This document shows positions 8,702 through 17,020 of a DNA stretch of 64,000 bases, in pieces; position 1 is the stretch's first letter, and each line of letters begins with the position of its first letter. Origin of the DNA: Asticcacaulis sp. AND118 (GTDB lineage: Bacteria; Pseudomonadota; Alphaproteobacteria; Caulobacterales; Caulobacteraceae); NCBI RefSeq assembly GCF_020535245.1, contig NZ_CP084910.1:186001-250000 (forward strand), given 5' to 3'. The notes below the pieces were generated by a model that was not told where the DNA came from, ran no database searches, and saw nothing but the letters and a program-made list of their open reading frames with translations. The translations under genes were made by a program, and so were the position numbers.

Positions 8702-8718
8702 TATGAAATAATTTCATA
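8702..8718. promoter_or_regulatory. Perfect 17-bp palindrome in the glmM-glmS divergent promoter region
   Basis: TATGAAATAATTTCATA is a perfect palindrome centred on 8710, about 70 bases before glmS in an AT-rich divergent intergenic region. It is a plausible operator. Candidate binders visible nearby are the ROK regulator downstream of glmS and the HTH fused to GlmM. Confidence 0.5.
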
Positions 8719-8787
8719 GCGTTTTAAATTTCATTCTGCTACGGAAAATGCGCAATCTACCCTCCCCTGCCTTACGGAGCCTTGTCC

Positions 8788-10626
8788 ATGTGCGGTATTA
8801 TCGGTGTTATCGGCACGTCCGAAGCGGCTCCGCGCCTGATCGAAAGCCTGCGCCGCCTCGAATATCGCGGCTACGACTCGGCGGGCATCGCCGTGCTCAC
8901 CGACACCGGTACCGAACGCCGCCGCGCGGCGGGCAAGATCCGTCAACTTGAAGCCGTGGTGGAAGAGCACCCCCTGTCGGGCAGCGTCGGCATCGGCCAT
9001 ACGCGTTGGGCCACGCACGGCGCGCCGACCGTCGCCAACGCCCACCCGCACGTGTCGGGCCGCGTCACCGTCGTCCACAACGGCATCATCGAAAACTTCG
9101 CGGAGCTGAAGAGCGAACTCATAGCTACCGGTCATGTCTTCACCTCCGATACCGACACTGAAGTCATCGCCCATCTCTTCGATACCACCCTGCAAACCGG
9201 CCTCCCCGCAAAAGGCGCGTTTAAGGCCGTGCTCGATCGTCTGCACGGCGCCTATGCGCTGGCCATCATCGTCGACGGTGAAGACCGCACCCTGTTCGGC
9301 GCGCGCCGCGGTTCGCCGCTGGTCGTCGGCTGGGGCGACAATGAGATGTTCCTGGGTTCCGACGCGCTGGCCGTCGGGCCGTTCACCAACCGCGTCACCT
9401 ATCTGGAAGAAGGCGACTGGGTGATTTTGACCCAAGACGCCGCCGACATCCACGACGCCAGGGGCTTCCGCGTCAACCGCCCGATCACCACCGTCTCGGC
9501 CTCGGCGGCGCTGGTTGAAAAGGGCTCTTACCGTCACTTCATGGAAAAGGAAGTGCACGAGCAGCCCGAAAGCTGCCAGCGCACCGTCTCGGCCTATCTC
9601 GATCCGGTGGCCAAGGCCGTGCGCGCCGACATCAAGGCCGCCATCGATTTCAAAACCGTGGCCCGCATCCAGATCATCGCCTGCGGCACCGCCTATTACG
9701 CCGGCTGCATCGCCAAATACGCCTTCGAGAAGGTCGCGGGCCTGCCCGTCGATGTCGAGCTCGCCTCGGAATTCCGCTACCGCACCCCGGCCATGACGCC
9801 GGGCACGCTGGGCCTCGCCGTTTCGCAGTCGGGCGAAACCGCCGATACGCTGGCGGCGCTGCGCTGGTGCAAGGGTGAGGGGCTGAAAACCGCGGCCCTG
9901 GTCAATGTCCACACTTCGACCATGGCCCGCGAAGCCGACCTGATGTGGCCGACCCACGCCGGGCCGGAAATCGGCGTCGCCTCGACCAAGGCCTTCACGG
10001 CGCAGGTCTCGGCATTGCTGTCTCTGGCCGTAGCCGCCGCTGCCGCCCGTGGCCGTATCGACGCTGCCGAAGAGGCGCGTCTGGTGCAGTGCCTGCTCGA
10101 AACGCCGGGCCTGATCGCCGAAGCCCTGCTGATGGACGGCGATGTTCAGCGCATCACGCACGACCTGTCGAAGGCGCGCGACGTCATCTATCTGGGGCGG
10201 GGGGCCATGTACCCCCTGGCGCTGGAAGGCGCGCTGAAACTCAAGGAAATCAGCTATATCCACGCCGAAGGCTATGCGGCTGGCGAGCTGAAGCACGGAC
10301 CGATCGCCCTGATCGACGAAAACACGCCAGTCGTGGTCATCGCGCCGGACGACGAGCTGTTTGAAAAGACGGCCTCGAACGTGCAGGAGGTCGCGGCGCG
10401 CGGCGGCCGCGTGGTGATGATCACCGACGCCCCGCAAAAGGTTCCGGCCCTGTCCGGTGACGCCGCCAAAACGCTGAAGATCGTCAAGGGTCCGACCTGC
10501 GATCCGTTCGTCGCGCCACTGGTCTATGCCGTGCCGATCCAGCTTCTGGCCTACCACACGGCGGTGCATAAGGGCACCGACGTCGATCAGCCGCGCAACC
10601 TCGCCAAGTCGGTGACGGTAGAGTAG
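8788..10626 (+). CDS. glmS: Glutamine-fructose-6-phosphate aminotransferase (isomerizing)
   Basis: 612 aa. ATG 8788 is chosen, although the frame extends 6 bases upstream, because the mature enzyme needs Cys immediately after Met (MCGIIGVIG), and ACGGAG precedes it. The N-terminal glutaminase domain has RRLEYRGYDSAGIAV, GHTRWATHG and NGIIENFAELK. Two SIS sugar-isomerase domains follow (VSQSGETADTLAALR; YLGRGAMYPLALEGALKLKE). The C-terminus ends in NLAKSVTVE as expected. It makes glucosamine-6-P, the substrate of GlmM encoded divergently. A ROK regulator gene converges on it with 1 bp between stops. Confidence 0.97.
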   Translation: MCGIIGVIGTSEAAPRLIESLRRLEYRGYDSAGIAVLTDTGTERRRAAGKIRQLEAVVEEHPLSGSVGIGHTRWATHGAPTVANAHPHVSGRVTVVHNGIIENFAELKSELIATGHVFTSDTDTEVIAHLFDTTLQTGLPAKGAFKAVLDRLHGAYALAIIVDGEDRTLFGARRGSPLVVGWGDNEMFLGSDALAVGPFTNRVTYLEEGDWVILTQDAADIHDARGFRVNRPITTVSASAALVEKGSYRHFMEKEVHEQPESCQRTVSAYLDPVAKAVRADIKAAIDFKTVARIQIIACGTAYYAGCIAKYAFEKVAGLPVDVELASEFRYRTPAMTPGTLGLAVSQSGETADTLAALRWCKGEGLKTAALVNVHTSTMAREADLMWPTHAGPEIGVASTKAFTAQVSALLSLAVAAAAARGRIDAAEEARLVQCLLETPGLIAEALLMDGDVQRITHDLSKARDVIYLGRGAMYPLALEGALKLKEISYIHAEGYAAGELKHGPIALIDENTPVVVIAPDDELFEKTASNVQEVAARGGRVVMITDAPQKVPALSGDAAKTLKIVKGPTCDPFVAPLVYAVPIQLLAYHTAVHKGTDVDQPRNLAKSVTVE

Positions 10627-10627
10627 C

Positions 10628-11704
10628 CTACCCCTGCGGCAGAAGATTACAGAACACCGGCAGGGCCGCTGCACCGATCGCGGTCTGGAATGCCCCAAGC
10701 CGTGAGGCCTCGACCACCGGCGCGCCGTCGCCCAACCGAATGGCCTCGGCCAGCGCGGTGAGGATGGCGGGGCTCAGGCGGCCTGTCAGGATGATAGCGT
10801 CGGGGCTGAGGAAAGGGCTGAGTTTCGCCAGACCCGCCGACAGGCGCGCCGCCGCGCTGACCGTCCAGTCGTCGATCACGCTTTGCGCCGCTTCCGGCAG
10901 GATGTCGAGATCGCTCAGGTCGCTGACCCCAAAGCCGGCGGCAGTCAGGGCGTTCATCAGATCGCGGCCATCGGGGGCAGGACCGTCGCTGAAAAATTGC
11001 CCGATCTGGCCGGCTCCGCCTTGGCCACCGCGGAACGGCCGGCCTTCGATAAACAGCGCGCCGCCGATCTCCAGCCCGATATGCACGATCAGATAGGTCT
11101 GATAGCGCCCGCCCGCGCCAAAGACGCGCTCGCCGATGCCACAGGCCAGAGGCTCGGCCTCGATAAAGGCCAGACCGTCGAGATTGTTGGCGAAATAGCC
11201 GATGAGCTCTTCGCGGCGATAGGCGAGGTTCCACGCCTGCGCCTGTTCGGGCGGCAGGTCCGCCGGCACGCCGATGCCGACGCCTAACTGCCGCCAGCGC
11301 ACGACGTGGCTCTTGCCATAGGCGCTTTCCAACTGCTGCTGCACGGCCTCCAGCACGGCGCGCGGCGTCGGTTCGGCCAGAGGCGTGCGCGCCCGGCCCA
11401 CCACGCGCCCGCCCAGGTCCATGGCCACCAGATCGAGCGCACCGGCCGTAAAGCCGATGCCGAAGGCGTAGGCCGCGCCGGAACGCAACGAAACCGGCTT
11501 TTGCGGCTGACCGCGCCGGCCGGTATGGACATAGGCGCCGTTGTCTTCTTCGACCAGCCCCCAGTCCATCAGGTCGCGCACCAGATTGGTCACCGCCGGG
11601 CGCGTATAGCCCGACGCTTTGGCCAAAGCGCCACGCGCCGCCGTCCCGTGGCGAACCAGCGCCTCAAGCACTTTACGATGGCCGTGGGTCAGGTGAGGAA
11701 ACAT
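10628..11704 (-). CDS. ROK-family transcriptional regulator (NagC/Mlc-like)
   Basis: 358 aa. The N-terminus (residues about 5-65) is a winged HTH (ARGALAKASGYTRPAVTNLV), followed by a ROK sugar-kinase-like domain with AFGIGFTAGALDLVAMDLGG and the signature IVHIGLEIGGALFIEGR. The HIG...E...G arrangement is kept, but the Cys-rich zinc cluster usual in NagC/Mlc (CxCGxxGC) is absent: the segment reads QFFSDGPAPDGRDLM. It begins directly after the stop of the prolyl-tRNA deacylase gene, so the two are one transcript. Position next to glmS suggests amino-sugar sensing, which is inference. Confidence 0.82.
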   Translation of the reverse strand: MFPHLTHGHRKVLEALVRHGTAARGALAKASGYTRPAVTNLVRDLMDWGLVEEDNGAYVHTGRRGQPQKPVSLRSGAAYAFGIGFTAGALDLVAMDLGGRVVGRARTPLAEPTPRAVLEAVQQQLESAYGKSHVVRWRQLGVGIGVPADLPPEQAQAWNLAYRREELIGYFANNLDGLAFIEAEPLACGIGERVFGAGGRYQTYLIVHIGLEIGGALFIEGRPFRGGQGGAGQIGQFFSDGPAPDGRDLMNALTAAGFGVSDLSDLDILPEAAQSVIDDWTVSAAARLSAGLAKLSPFLSPDAIILTGRLSPAILTALAEAIRLGDGAPVVEASRLGAFQTAIGAAALPVFCNLLPQG

Positions 11705-12214
11705 CTACACGTCCGAAAAGTCGATAACCCGATACGCGCGCCCCAGCTTGACGAAAAAGCGCCGGAAATCGGCCTGATCGAGCGCCGTCGTCGCCGTATT
11801 GACCAGCGGGTGAAAGTTGACGATCTCCGCGTCGAACAACCGCCTATCGAGGATGAACCTCACCTTCTGATCCGGGTCGTTGATCAGGGCCAGCGCCGTC
11901 ACCGAACCCGGCCTGACCCCCAGCGCGTCATAAAGCCGCTCTTCCGACCCGAAGCTGAGCCGCCCCGACCCGATGATTTTGGGCAGGGCTTTCAGATTGA
12001 TCTGCGTCTGCTGTTCGGCACTGATCAGCCACAATTGACCCTTATCGTCCTTGAGGAAGAGATTCTTGGTGTGCGCCCCCGGCAGGTCGTCCTTGATGCC
12101 TTCGCCCTCGCCAACGCGAAACACCGCCTCATGTTCCTTTGTGCGCGGCGACAGGCCCCAGCCGTTTAGGACTTGAAGCAGGGTGCTTTGCGTATAAAAG
12201 GATTTTTCGGTCAT
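11705..12214 (-). CDS. Prolyl-tRNA deacylase (YbaK/ProX/PrdX type)
   Basis: 169 aa from ATG at 12214-12212, although the frame is open far upstream opposite the next gene. The protein matches the PrdX/ProX editing-domain family: EHEAVFRVGEG near the N-terminus, PGAHTKNLFLKDDKGQLWL, KALPKIIGSGRLSFGSEERL, the GVRPGSVTALALIND core, and FHPLVNTATTALDQADFRRF near the C-terminus. Family members hydrolyse mischarged Ala- or Cys-tRNA(Pro) in trans. The stop abuts the start codon of the ROK regulator, so it is the first gene of a two-gene transcript divergent from 12245-13000. Confidence 0.85.
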   Translation of the reverse strand: MTEKSFYTQSTLLQVLNGWGLSPRTKEHEAVFRVGEGEGIKDDLPGAHTKNLFLKDDKGQLWLISAEQQTQINLKALPKIIGSGRLSFGSEERLYDALGVRPGSVTALALINDPDQKVRFILDRRLFDAEIVNFHPLVNTATTALDQADFRRFFVKLGRAYRVIDFSDV

Positions 12215-12244
12215 GTCGTCGCGTTTACAGGAGCCCGAAGCGTA

Positions 12245-13000
12245 ATGGAATTGGAATGTTTTGTCGTTCAGGCCGGCCCGCGTGAAATCATCCCCGGCCG
12301 CACGGATCGCGACTGGATGGACGCGTTTTCCAACCGCTTCCCCTATCGCTGCCTGCCGCTGACCATGGCCAATTCGACCGGCTGGGAGTTGCTGGTCCCC
12401 GAAGACATCACCATCGAATGGAACGGCGGCAAGCTGGCCAGCGACATCATCATTACCGCCGACCGTCCCGGCGTGCATGTCGAGCACTTCGTGCAGAGCC
12501 ATTTCAGTCAGGGCATCGTCACCTTCCACACCGGCTACCTGTTCCGCACGCCGCCGGGCTGGGCGCTGTGGGCCACGGGCGCGCCGAACCATGTGAAGGA
12601 CGGCATCGCGCCGCTGACCGGGCTGATCGAAACCGACTGGCTGCCCTTTCCCTTCACCATGAACTGGCGCTTTACGCGACCGGGCGTGGTGCACTTCCAG
12701 AAGGGCGAACCCTTCTGCTTCATCAATGTCATCGAGCACCGTCAGACCGATGCGGTTCAGCCGGTAGTCAAGCCGATCGAAGCCGATCCGGACCTGCTGG
12801 AGCAGTTCAAGGCGTGGTCGGAAAGCCGCGCCAAATTCAATGAGAGCCTCGTCAACCGCGACCCCGCGGCGATCAAACAGGCCTGGCAGAAATTCTATCA
12901 CAAGGGCGAGCTGCCGGATCAGTCCGAAGCGCCGCAGGACCATATGAACCGCCGCCGCGTCAATCCGGTGCGCTTCGAGGGCATGAACACCCCGGAATGA
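12245..13000 (+). CDS. Conserved protein resembling the DUF6065 family
   Basis: 251 aa from ATG 12245 with AGGAG upstream. The frame extends further but would overlap the divergent deacylase. The N-terminus MELECFVVQAGPREIIPGR and the following RDWMDAFSNRFPYRCLPLTMAN look like the uncharacterised DUF6065 family, from memory. Further features are WELLVPEDITIEWNGG, a TGYLFRTPPGWALWATGAPN block and a C-terminal helical region. No signal peptide, membrane helix or catalytic motif is obvious. Function unknown. A bidirectional terminator follows. Confidence 0.65.
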   Translation: MELECFVVQAGPREIIPGRTDRDWMDAFSNRFPYRCLPLTMANSTGWELLVPEDITIEWNGGKLASDIIITADRPGVHVEHFVQSHFSQGIVTFHTGYLFRTPPGWALWATGAPNHVKDGIAPLTGLIETDWLPFPFTMNWRFTRPGVVHFQKGEPFCFINVIEHRQTDAVQPVVKPIEADPDLLEQFKAWSESRAKFNESLVNRDPAAIKQAWQKFYHKGELPDQSEAPQDHMNRRRVNPVRFEGMNTPE

Positions 13001-13015
13001 AGAGTCGAATAGAAG

Positions 13016-13035
13016 AGGGAGCCTTTCGGCTCCCT
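13016..13035. terminator. Intrinsic terminator between convergent genes
   Basis: AGGGAGCC (13016-13023) pairs with GGCTCCCT (13028-13035) around TTTC and is followed by TATCGTTTT. It lies between the converging 12245-13000 gene and the lipoprotein gene. Confidence 0.7.
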
Positions 13036-13060
13036 TATCGTTTTGGCTCAAAAGCCTCGG

Positions 13061-13603
13061 TTAGCGACGTTCCGTACCCGGACGAACGATACGCGGATCG
13101 AGGTTCGATTTCACTTCGCGGGCATCATAGGCGTTAGGGTCGCTGGGTTTTTCGCCCTTGCCCAGAATGACCTCGGCCGAGGTTTCATAGCGGTAGAAGG
13201 TCGTCTGATCTTCTTCCCAGGCGCCCCACGTACCCCAGCCGCCGCGGTAATAGCGGTAATAGAAGCCGCCGTAATAGCGCGGGAACGGGTCGCGGTAAGA
13301 GGTGGTGGTCGTGCGGTCTTCCTTGGTGTTGCGGCCGACCAGGCTGAACCAGTCGTAACCGTTTTCAAGCGCCAGTTCGGCCGCGCGATAGAGCATGTAG
13401 TCTTCGACCGTCTCACGCGAGGTAGACGAGTTACCGGAGAATTTCAGACGGTAGCGGTTGGCTTCGATACGCTGGTCGGAATAGCCGCGCGCCAGCGAAG
13501 AGGCCGGGTTGCCGGACACCGGTTGATAGGGGGTCGGAGTCGCACAGGCCGCGAGCGTCACAAGCGAGACGCCGAGTGCCGCGCCAATCATCATCTTACG
13601 CAT
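13061..13603 (-). CDS. Lipoprotein resembling the CC0125/CC1285 family
   Basis: 180 aa from ATG at 13603; a TTG five codons upstream is also in frame. The N-terminus MRKMMIGAALGVSLVTLAAC is a clear lipoprotein signal with lipobox LAAC. The mature part begins ATPTPYQPVSG, as in the Caulobacter CC0125/CC1285 lipoprotein family, and contains GYSDQRIEANRYRLKFSGN. An aromatic stretch (YYGGFYYRYYRGGWGTWG) follows around residues 115-135. Probable outer-membrane lipoprotein of unknown function. The 200-bp gap upstream has a small GCCGAA/TTCGGC hairpin but no gene. Confidence 0.75.
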   Translation of the reverse strand: MRKMMIGAALGVSLVTLAACATPTPYQPVSGNPASSLARGYSDQRIEANRYRLKFSGNSSTSRETVEDYMLYRAAELALENGYDWFSLVGRNTKEDRTTTTSYRDPFPRYYGGFYYRYYRGGWGTWGAWEEDQTTFYRYETSAEVILGKGEKPSDPNAYDAREVKSNLDPRIVRPGTERR

Positions 13604-13813
13604 GGTCTTAACACTCAACTCCCTGTGAAAAAGCCCCTATTGGCAAGGGAGTATCAGGTCATCACTATCAAACGTCAATGTGGCTTTAATACGCCACGTC
13701 CGGCGTTACAGATTGCGCAACCGATTGATTCCGGAGCGATATGCCGAAACAAAGTTCGGCGTAGCCAAAAGTGTAAGCGGTTTTCGGCAATAATATTGCG
13801 ACAAAGCAAATAT

Positions 13814-14707
13814 CTAGTTGGTGTAAGTCTTCATCAGCTCAGCGACCCAGTCGATAAACACCCGCACGCGGCGCGCCAGATGCCGGCGTTGCGGATAAAT
13901 CAGCGATATCGGCAGGGCTTCGGCCACATGGTCGGGCAGTATCTCGACCAGCCGCCCCTGCACGACGTGCTCGGCCATGCCGACGCGCGGGGCCTGCACG
14001 ATTCCAAGACCCGCCAGGGCCGCATGGCGATAGGCTTCGGAATTATTGACCGTCACCACCCCCTCCAGTTCGATGGTGCGCCATTGCGTCCCGTCGAAAT
14101 AGTCGAAGCCGTCGGGCCGTGCGCCCATCTGGGTCACGTAGTGGATCAGCCGGTGGCCCTTCAGGTCATCCAGCGTGCGCGGCGTGCCGTGACGCGCCAG
14201 ATAGGCGGGGCTGGCGAAATTGCCGAGCGGTAACTGACCCAGCGCGCGCACGGTCAGGCCGGAATCGCTCAGAGACCCCACCCGGATAACGCAGTCGAAA
14301 CCTTCGCGCACGATATCGACGATGCGGTCGGTCGAGGACAGCTCGACCCGCAGGTCCGGATGCCGCTCCAGCAATGCCGGCAGGCTGGGCAGGACAAGGT
14401 TCTGCGCCACGGGCATCGGCATGTCGACGCGGATACGTCCGCTGACGGCGCGCGTCTGGAACAGGCCCGACAGGTCGTCGGCATCGGCCAGCAGATCCTT
14501 GGCGCGTTCGTAAAAGGCCTGACCATCGTGGGTCAACTGCACCCGCCGCGTGGTGCGGTAAAGAAGCTGCGTCCCCAGATGCGCTTCGAGATTTTGCACG
14601 GCGGTCGACACCGTCGCCTTGGGCAGGGCGAGGGTTTCCGCCGCCTGAGTGAAGGAGGACAGTTCCGCCACGCGGGTGAACATCAGCAGGGCATCTAATC
14701 GCAACAT
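13814..14707 (-). CDS. LysR-family transcriptional regulator
   Basis: 297 aa. The start at 14707 gives the normal LysR N-terminus (MLRLDALLMFTRVAELSSFTQ); the frame upstream is not needed. The HTH occupies residues 5-65 (TQAAETLALPKATVSTAVQNL, ending YRTTRRVQLT). The effector domain has VDMPMPVAQNLVLPSL and a substrate-binding fold through the C-terminus. It is divergent from the SDR gene across a 113-bp gap, the usual arrangement for a LysR protein controlling its neighbour. The inducer cannot be predicted. Confidence 0.88.
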   Translation of the reverse strand: MLRLDALLMFTRVAELSSFTQAAETLALPKATVSTAVQNLEAHLGTQLLYRTTRRVQLTHDGQAFYERAKDLLADADDLSGLFQTRAVSGRIRVDMPMPVAQNLVLPSLPALLERHPDLRVELSSTDRIVDIVREGFDCVIRVGSLSDSGLTVRALGQLPLGNFASPAYLARHGTPRTLDDLKGHRLIHYVTQMGARPDGFDYFDGTQWRTIELEGVVTVNNSEAYRHAALAGLGIVQAPRVGMAEHVVQGRLVEILPDHVAEALPISLIYPQRRHLARRVRVFIDWVAELMKTYTN

Positions 14708-14820
14708 CCCGCCATTATTGTTCAAATGTATGAACAGTCCAATCAGATTTCTCGGATTTATCCTCTTGTGGCGTTCAACTAAATATCGGCCATCGACTTT
14801 CACGCACAGGAGAGACTGTC

Positions 14821-15570
14821 ATGACCATAGTGCTTATCACTGGCGGCAGCCGAGGCCTCGGCCGCAACGCCGCCCTGCATCTGGCCCGCGACGGGGTGGA
14901 TGTCATCTTCACCTACCGCTCGAACCTGACCGAGGCCCAGAGCCTTGTTGCCGAGATCGAAGCCATCGGTCAACGCGCCGTCGGTCTGCCGCTCGATGTC
15001 GGCAGCACGGCGGGCTTCGCCGCCTTTACGGACAAGATCAGGGAGACCCTGACCGCCTGGGGTGAGGACCGCTTCGACTATCTGGTCAACAATGCCGGGA
15101 TCGGCGTCCATGCGGGCTTTACCGACACGACAGAAGCGCAGTTCGATGAGTTGGTGAACGTGCATTTCAAGGGTCCGTTTTTCCTGACCCAGGCCCTGCT
15201 GCCGCTGATGCGCGACGGCGGGCGCATCCTCAACGTCTCATCGGGCCTGGCGCGCTTCGCCCTGCCCGGTTACGCCGCCTATGCCTCGATGAAGGGCGCG
15301 ATGGAGGTACTGACCCGCTATCAGGCCAAGGAGTTGGGGGCGCGCGGCATCGCCGTCAACATTCTGGCACCGGGGGCTATCGAGACGGATTTCGGCGGCG
15401 GCGCGGTGCGCGATAATGCGGGGCTGAATGCCTTCGTGGCGTCGAACACGGCGCTGGGCCGTGTGGGCCTGCCCGACGATATCGGCGGCGCGGTGGCGGC
15501 CATTCTGTCGCCCAACAGCCGCTGGATCAACGCCCAGCGCATCGAAGCGTCGGGTGGCATGTTCCTCTAA
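14821..15570 (+). CDS. Short-chain dehydrogenase/reductase
   Basis: 249 aa with CAGGAGAG just upstream. The cofactor motif TGGSRGLGRN is at residues 7-16, YRSN follows, and the NNAG motif is in YLVNNAGIGVHAGF. The catalytic serine lies in ILNVSSGLA and the Y-x3-K pair in YAAYASMKGAMEV. The C-terminal LAPGAIETDF is typical of classical SDRs. It is an NAD(P)H-dependent oxidoreductase of unknown substrate, probably under the divergent LysR regulator. Its 3' end overlaps the convergent siderophore-interacting protein gene by 4 bp. Confidence 0.88.
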   Translation: MTIVLITGGSRGLGRNAALHLARDGVDVIFTYRSNLTEAQSLVAEIEAIGQRAVGLPLDVGSTAGFAAFTDKIRETLTAWGEDRFDYLVNNAGIGVHAGFTDTTEAQFDELVNVHFKGPFFLTQALLPLMRDGGRILNVSSGLARFALPGYAAYASMKGAMEVLTRYQAKELGARGIAVNILAPGAIETDFGGGAVRDNAGLNAFVASNTALGRVGLPDDIGGAVAAILSPNSRWINAQRIEASGGMFL

Positions 15571-16301
15571 TCCAGAGACTGATGCGCCCCGGCTTCGCCG
15601 TTCTGCCAGTAACCAGAGGCCTTGATCCATTTCGGATTGAGGCCTTTGTCGTGCAGGCGCGTCCGCACGGCCTTGACCCAATGCGACTCCCCGGCCACCC
15701 AGACATGGGTGTCAGCCGGCAGGCTCAGGGCATCGATCGCCGTCAATACATCATCGCCCTTCGTGCGATAGAGCCAGCGCACATTGGCCTCGGCCTGTGT
15801 GACCCATTCCTGACGCTCGGCGGCGCTTTCCACCACCGCCAGCACGGTGAAACCCTGGCCCACCGATGCGTTTTCCAGACGCCGACCGATGGCGGGCAAG
15901 GCCGTCTCATCACCGATCATCAGATAATGCGCGAACGCATCCGGCCACACCTGCGAACCGCGCGGCCCGCCGATATGCAGCCCGTCACCGACCTGCGCCT
16001 GAGACGCCCACTGCGTCGCCGGTCCCGCAGGTTCGTGCAAGGCAAAATCGATAGTCAGCAAACCTTTAGCGACGTCGAAGGCGCGCGGCGTGTAGTCACG
16101 CATCACGGGTTGCTCACCAGCCGGATCGGGGAAGAACAGCTTCACATGATCGTCGAAGCCCAGCGACTGAAACGCCTCCAGATCGCCGCTCAGCACCAGA
16201 CGCAGCATGTGCGGCGTCAGTTGGATACGCTCGGCCACGCGCAATTCGCGGCGGCGGATGTCGAAACGGACGCGCAAGGGCGTGCGGCTGTCTTCGCTCA
16301 T
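15567..16301 (-). CDS. Siderophore-interacting FAD-dependent ferric reductase (YqjH/ViuB family)
   Basis: 244 aa. The ferredoxin-reductase-like FAD domain has the RDYTPRAFD motif, with HIGGPRGSQVWP for the flavin phosphate. The NAD(P)H domain begins IGDETALPAIGRRLE and ends HVWVAGESHWVKAVR, both characteristic of the SIP family. These enzymes reduce ferric siderophore complexes in the cytoplasm to release iron. The gene is 2 bp downstream of a PadR-type regulator with an N-terminal extension. That arrangement matches the E. coli yqjH-yqjI pair, where the repressor responds to iron and nickel. Confidence 0.85.
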   Translation of the reverse strand: MSEDSRTPLRVRFDIRRRELRVAERIQLTPHMLRLVLSGDLEAFQSLGFDDHVKLFFPDPAGEQPVMRDYTPRAFDVAKGLLTIDFALHEPAGPATQWASQAQVGDGLHIGGPRGSQVWPDAFAHYLMIGDETALPAIGRRLENASVGQGFTVLAVVESAAERQEWVTQAEANVRWLYRTKGDDVLTAIDALSLPADTHVWVAGESHWVKAVRTRLHDKGLNPKWIKASGYWQNGEAGAHQSLD

Positions 16302-16303
16302 GA

Positions 16304-16867
16304 TTACGACCTCTCGATACGGCGGGCCAGATCGTCGATCCCGTCGACGATCGTATGCAGTTCATCCTGCGTCAACGGACGCGAGGCGCGGTTGCGCAAG
16401 GCGGCCTTGAGATTGTCCATCGCCCGGAAAACCGGCGTAAAATCCGGGCCGTCCGATGCAGATTCCGGGGCCTCGGCGAACAGGCGCTCGACCTCTTCGG
16501 CGCGTTCGGCCAGAAATACCGTGCCGGCCTCGGTGATCGTCGCGACTTTGCGGCCTTCGGCGTCGGGAGTGATGGTGATAAAGCCGCCGTCTTCCAGCCA
16601 GCTCAGCGCCGGGTAGACGATGCCGGGCGACGGCGCGTACCGGCCGTTGAAATGGTCTTCGATGGCGCGGATCAGCTCGTAACCGTGGCTCGGCTTGTCG
16701 CTGAGCAGTTTCAGCAAGACCAGACGAAGACCGCCGTGTCCGAAACCGCGACCGCCACGTCTGTGTCCGTGCCCGCGCTCGCCGAACCGACCGCCCCGAC
16801 CCCGCTCTTCGGACCAGCCGCGATGATGTTCACCGCCCCGGCCTCTTGCAAAGGGAAAATCCCTCAT
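16304..16867 (-). CDS. PadR-family metal-responsive regulator (YqjI-like)
   Basis: 187 aa. Residues 1-47 are rich in Arg, Gly, His and Glu (GERGHGHRRGGRGFGHGG), like the His-rich metal-binding extension of E. coli YqjI but without its cysteines. The PadR winged HTH follows (LRLVLLKLLSDKPSHGYELI, YAPSPGIVYPALSWLEDGGF), then a C-terminal dimerisation helix region. It is cotranscribed with the ferric-reductase gene it probably represses. An AT-rich palindrome lies upstream at 16939-16954. Confidence 0.85.
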   Translation of the reverse strand: MRDFPFARGRGGEHHRGWSEERGRGGRFGERGHGHRRGGRGFGHGGLRLVLLKLLSDKPSHGYELIRAIEDHFNGRYAPSPGIVYPALSWLEDGGFITITPDAEGRKVATITEAGTVFLAERAEEVERLFAEAPESASDGPDFTPVFRAMDNLKAALRNRASRPLTQDELHTIVDGIDDLARRIERS

Positions 16868-16938
16868 GATTCAGATACCTTTCTTAGTTAACTACGCATC
16901 GGCTCAGGACGGCGCAAACCGCTCTATTCCGATGCATA

Positions 16939-16954
16939 TTTAGATATATCTGAA
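16939..16954. promoter_or_regulatory. Candidate PadR operator
   Basis: TTTAGATATATCTGAA is a near-perfect palindrome (core AGATATATCT) about 70 bases before the padR start, in an AT-rich stretch that stands out from the high-GC surroundings. It is placed as expected for autoregulation of the padR/ferric-reductase transcript. Confidence 0.5.
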
Positions 16955-16982
16955 TTAAGTCTGAAATAAGCCGAAAATATTT

Positions 16983-17012
16983 CAGGCCTGTCCGCGTCAA
17001 CGAACAGGCCTG
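16983..17012 (-). terminator. Hairpin after rimM
   Basis: CAGGCCTGT (16983-16991) pairs with ACAGGCCTG (17004-17012), 9 bp after the rimM stop when read on the minus strand, followed by the A/T-rich AAATATTTT. Probable terminator of tal-rimM. Confidence 0.55.
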
Positions 17013-17020
17013 CAAAAAAC

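Noticed and set aside
8731-10698. 655-codon minus-strand open frame opposite glmS, and a 438-codon plus-strand frame opposite glmM
   Set aside because: Both are shadow frames of certain genes with biased composition and no family features.
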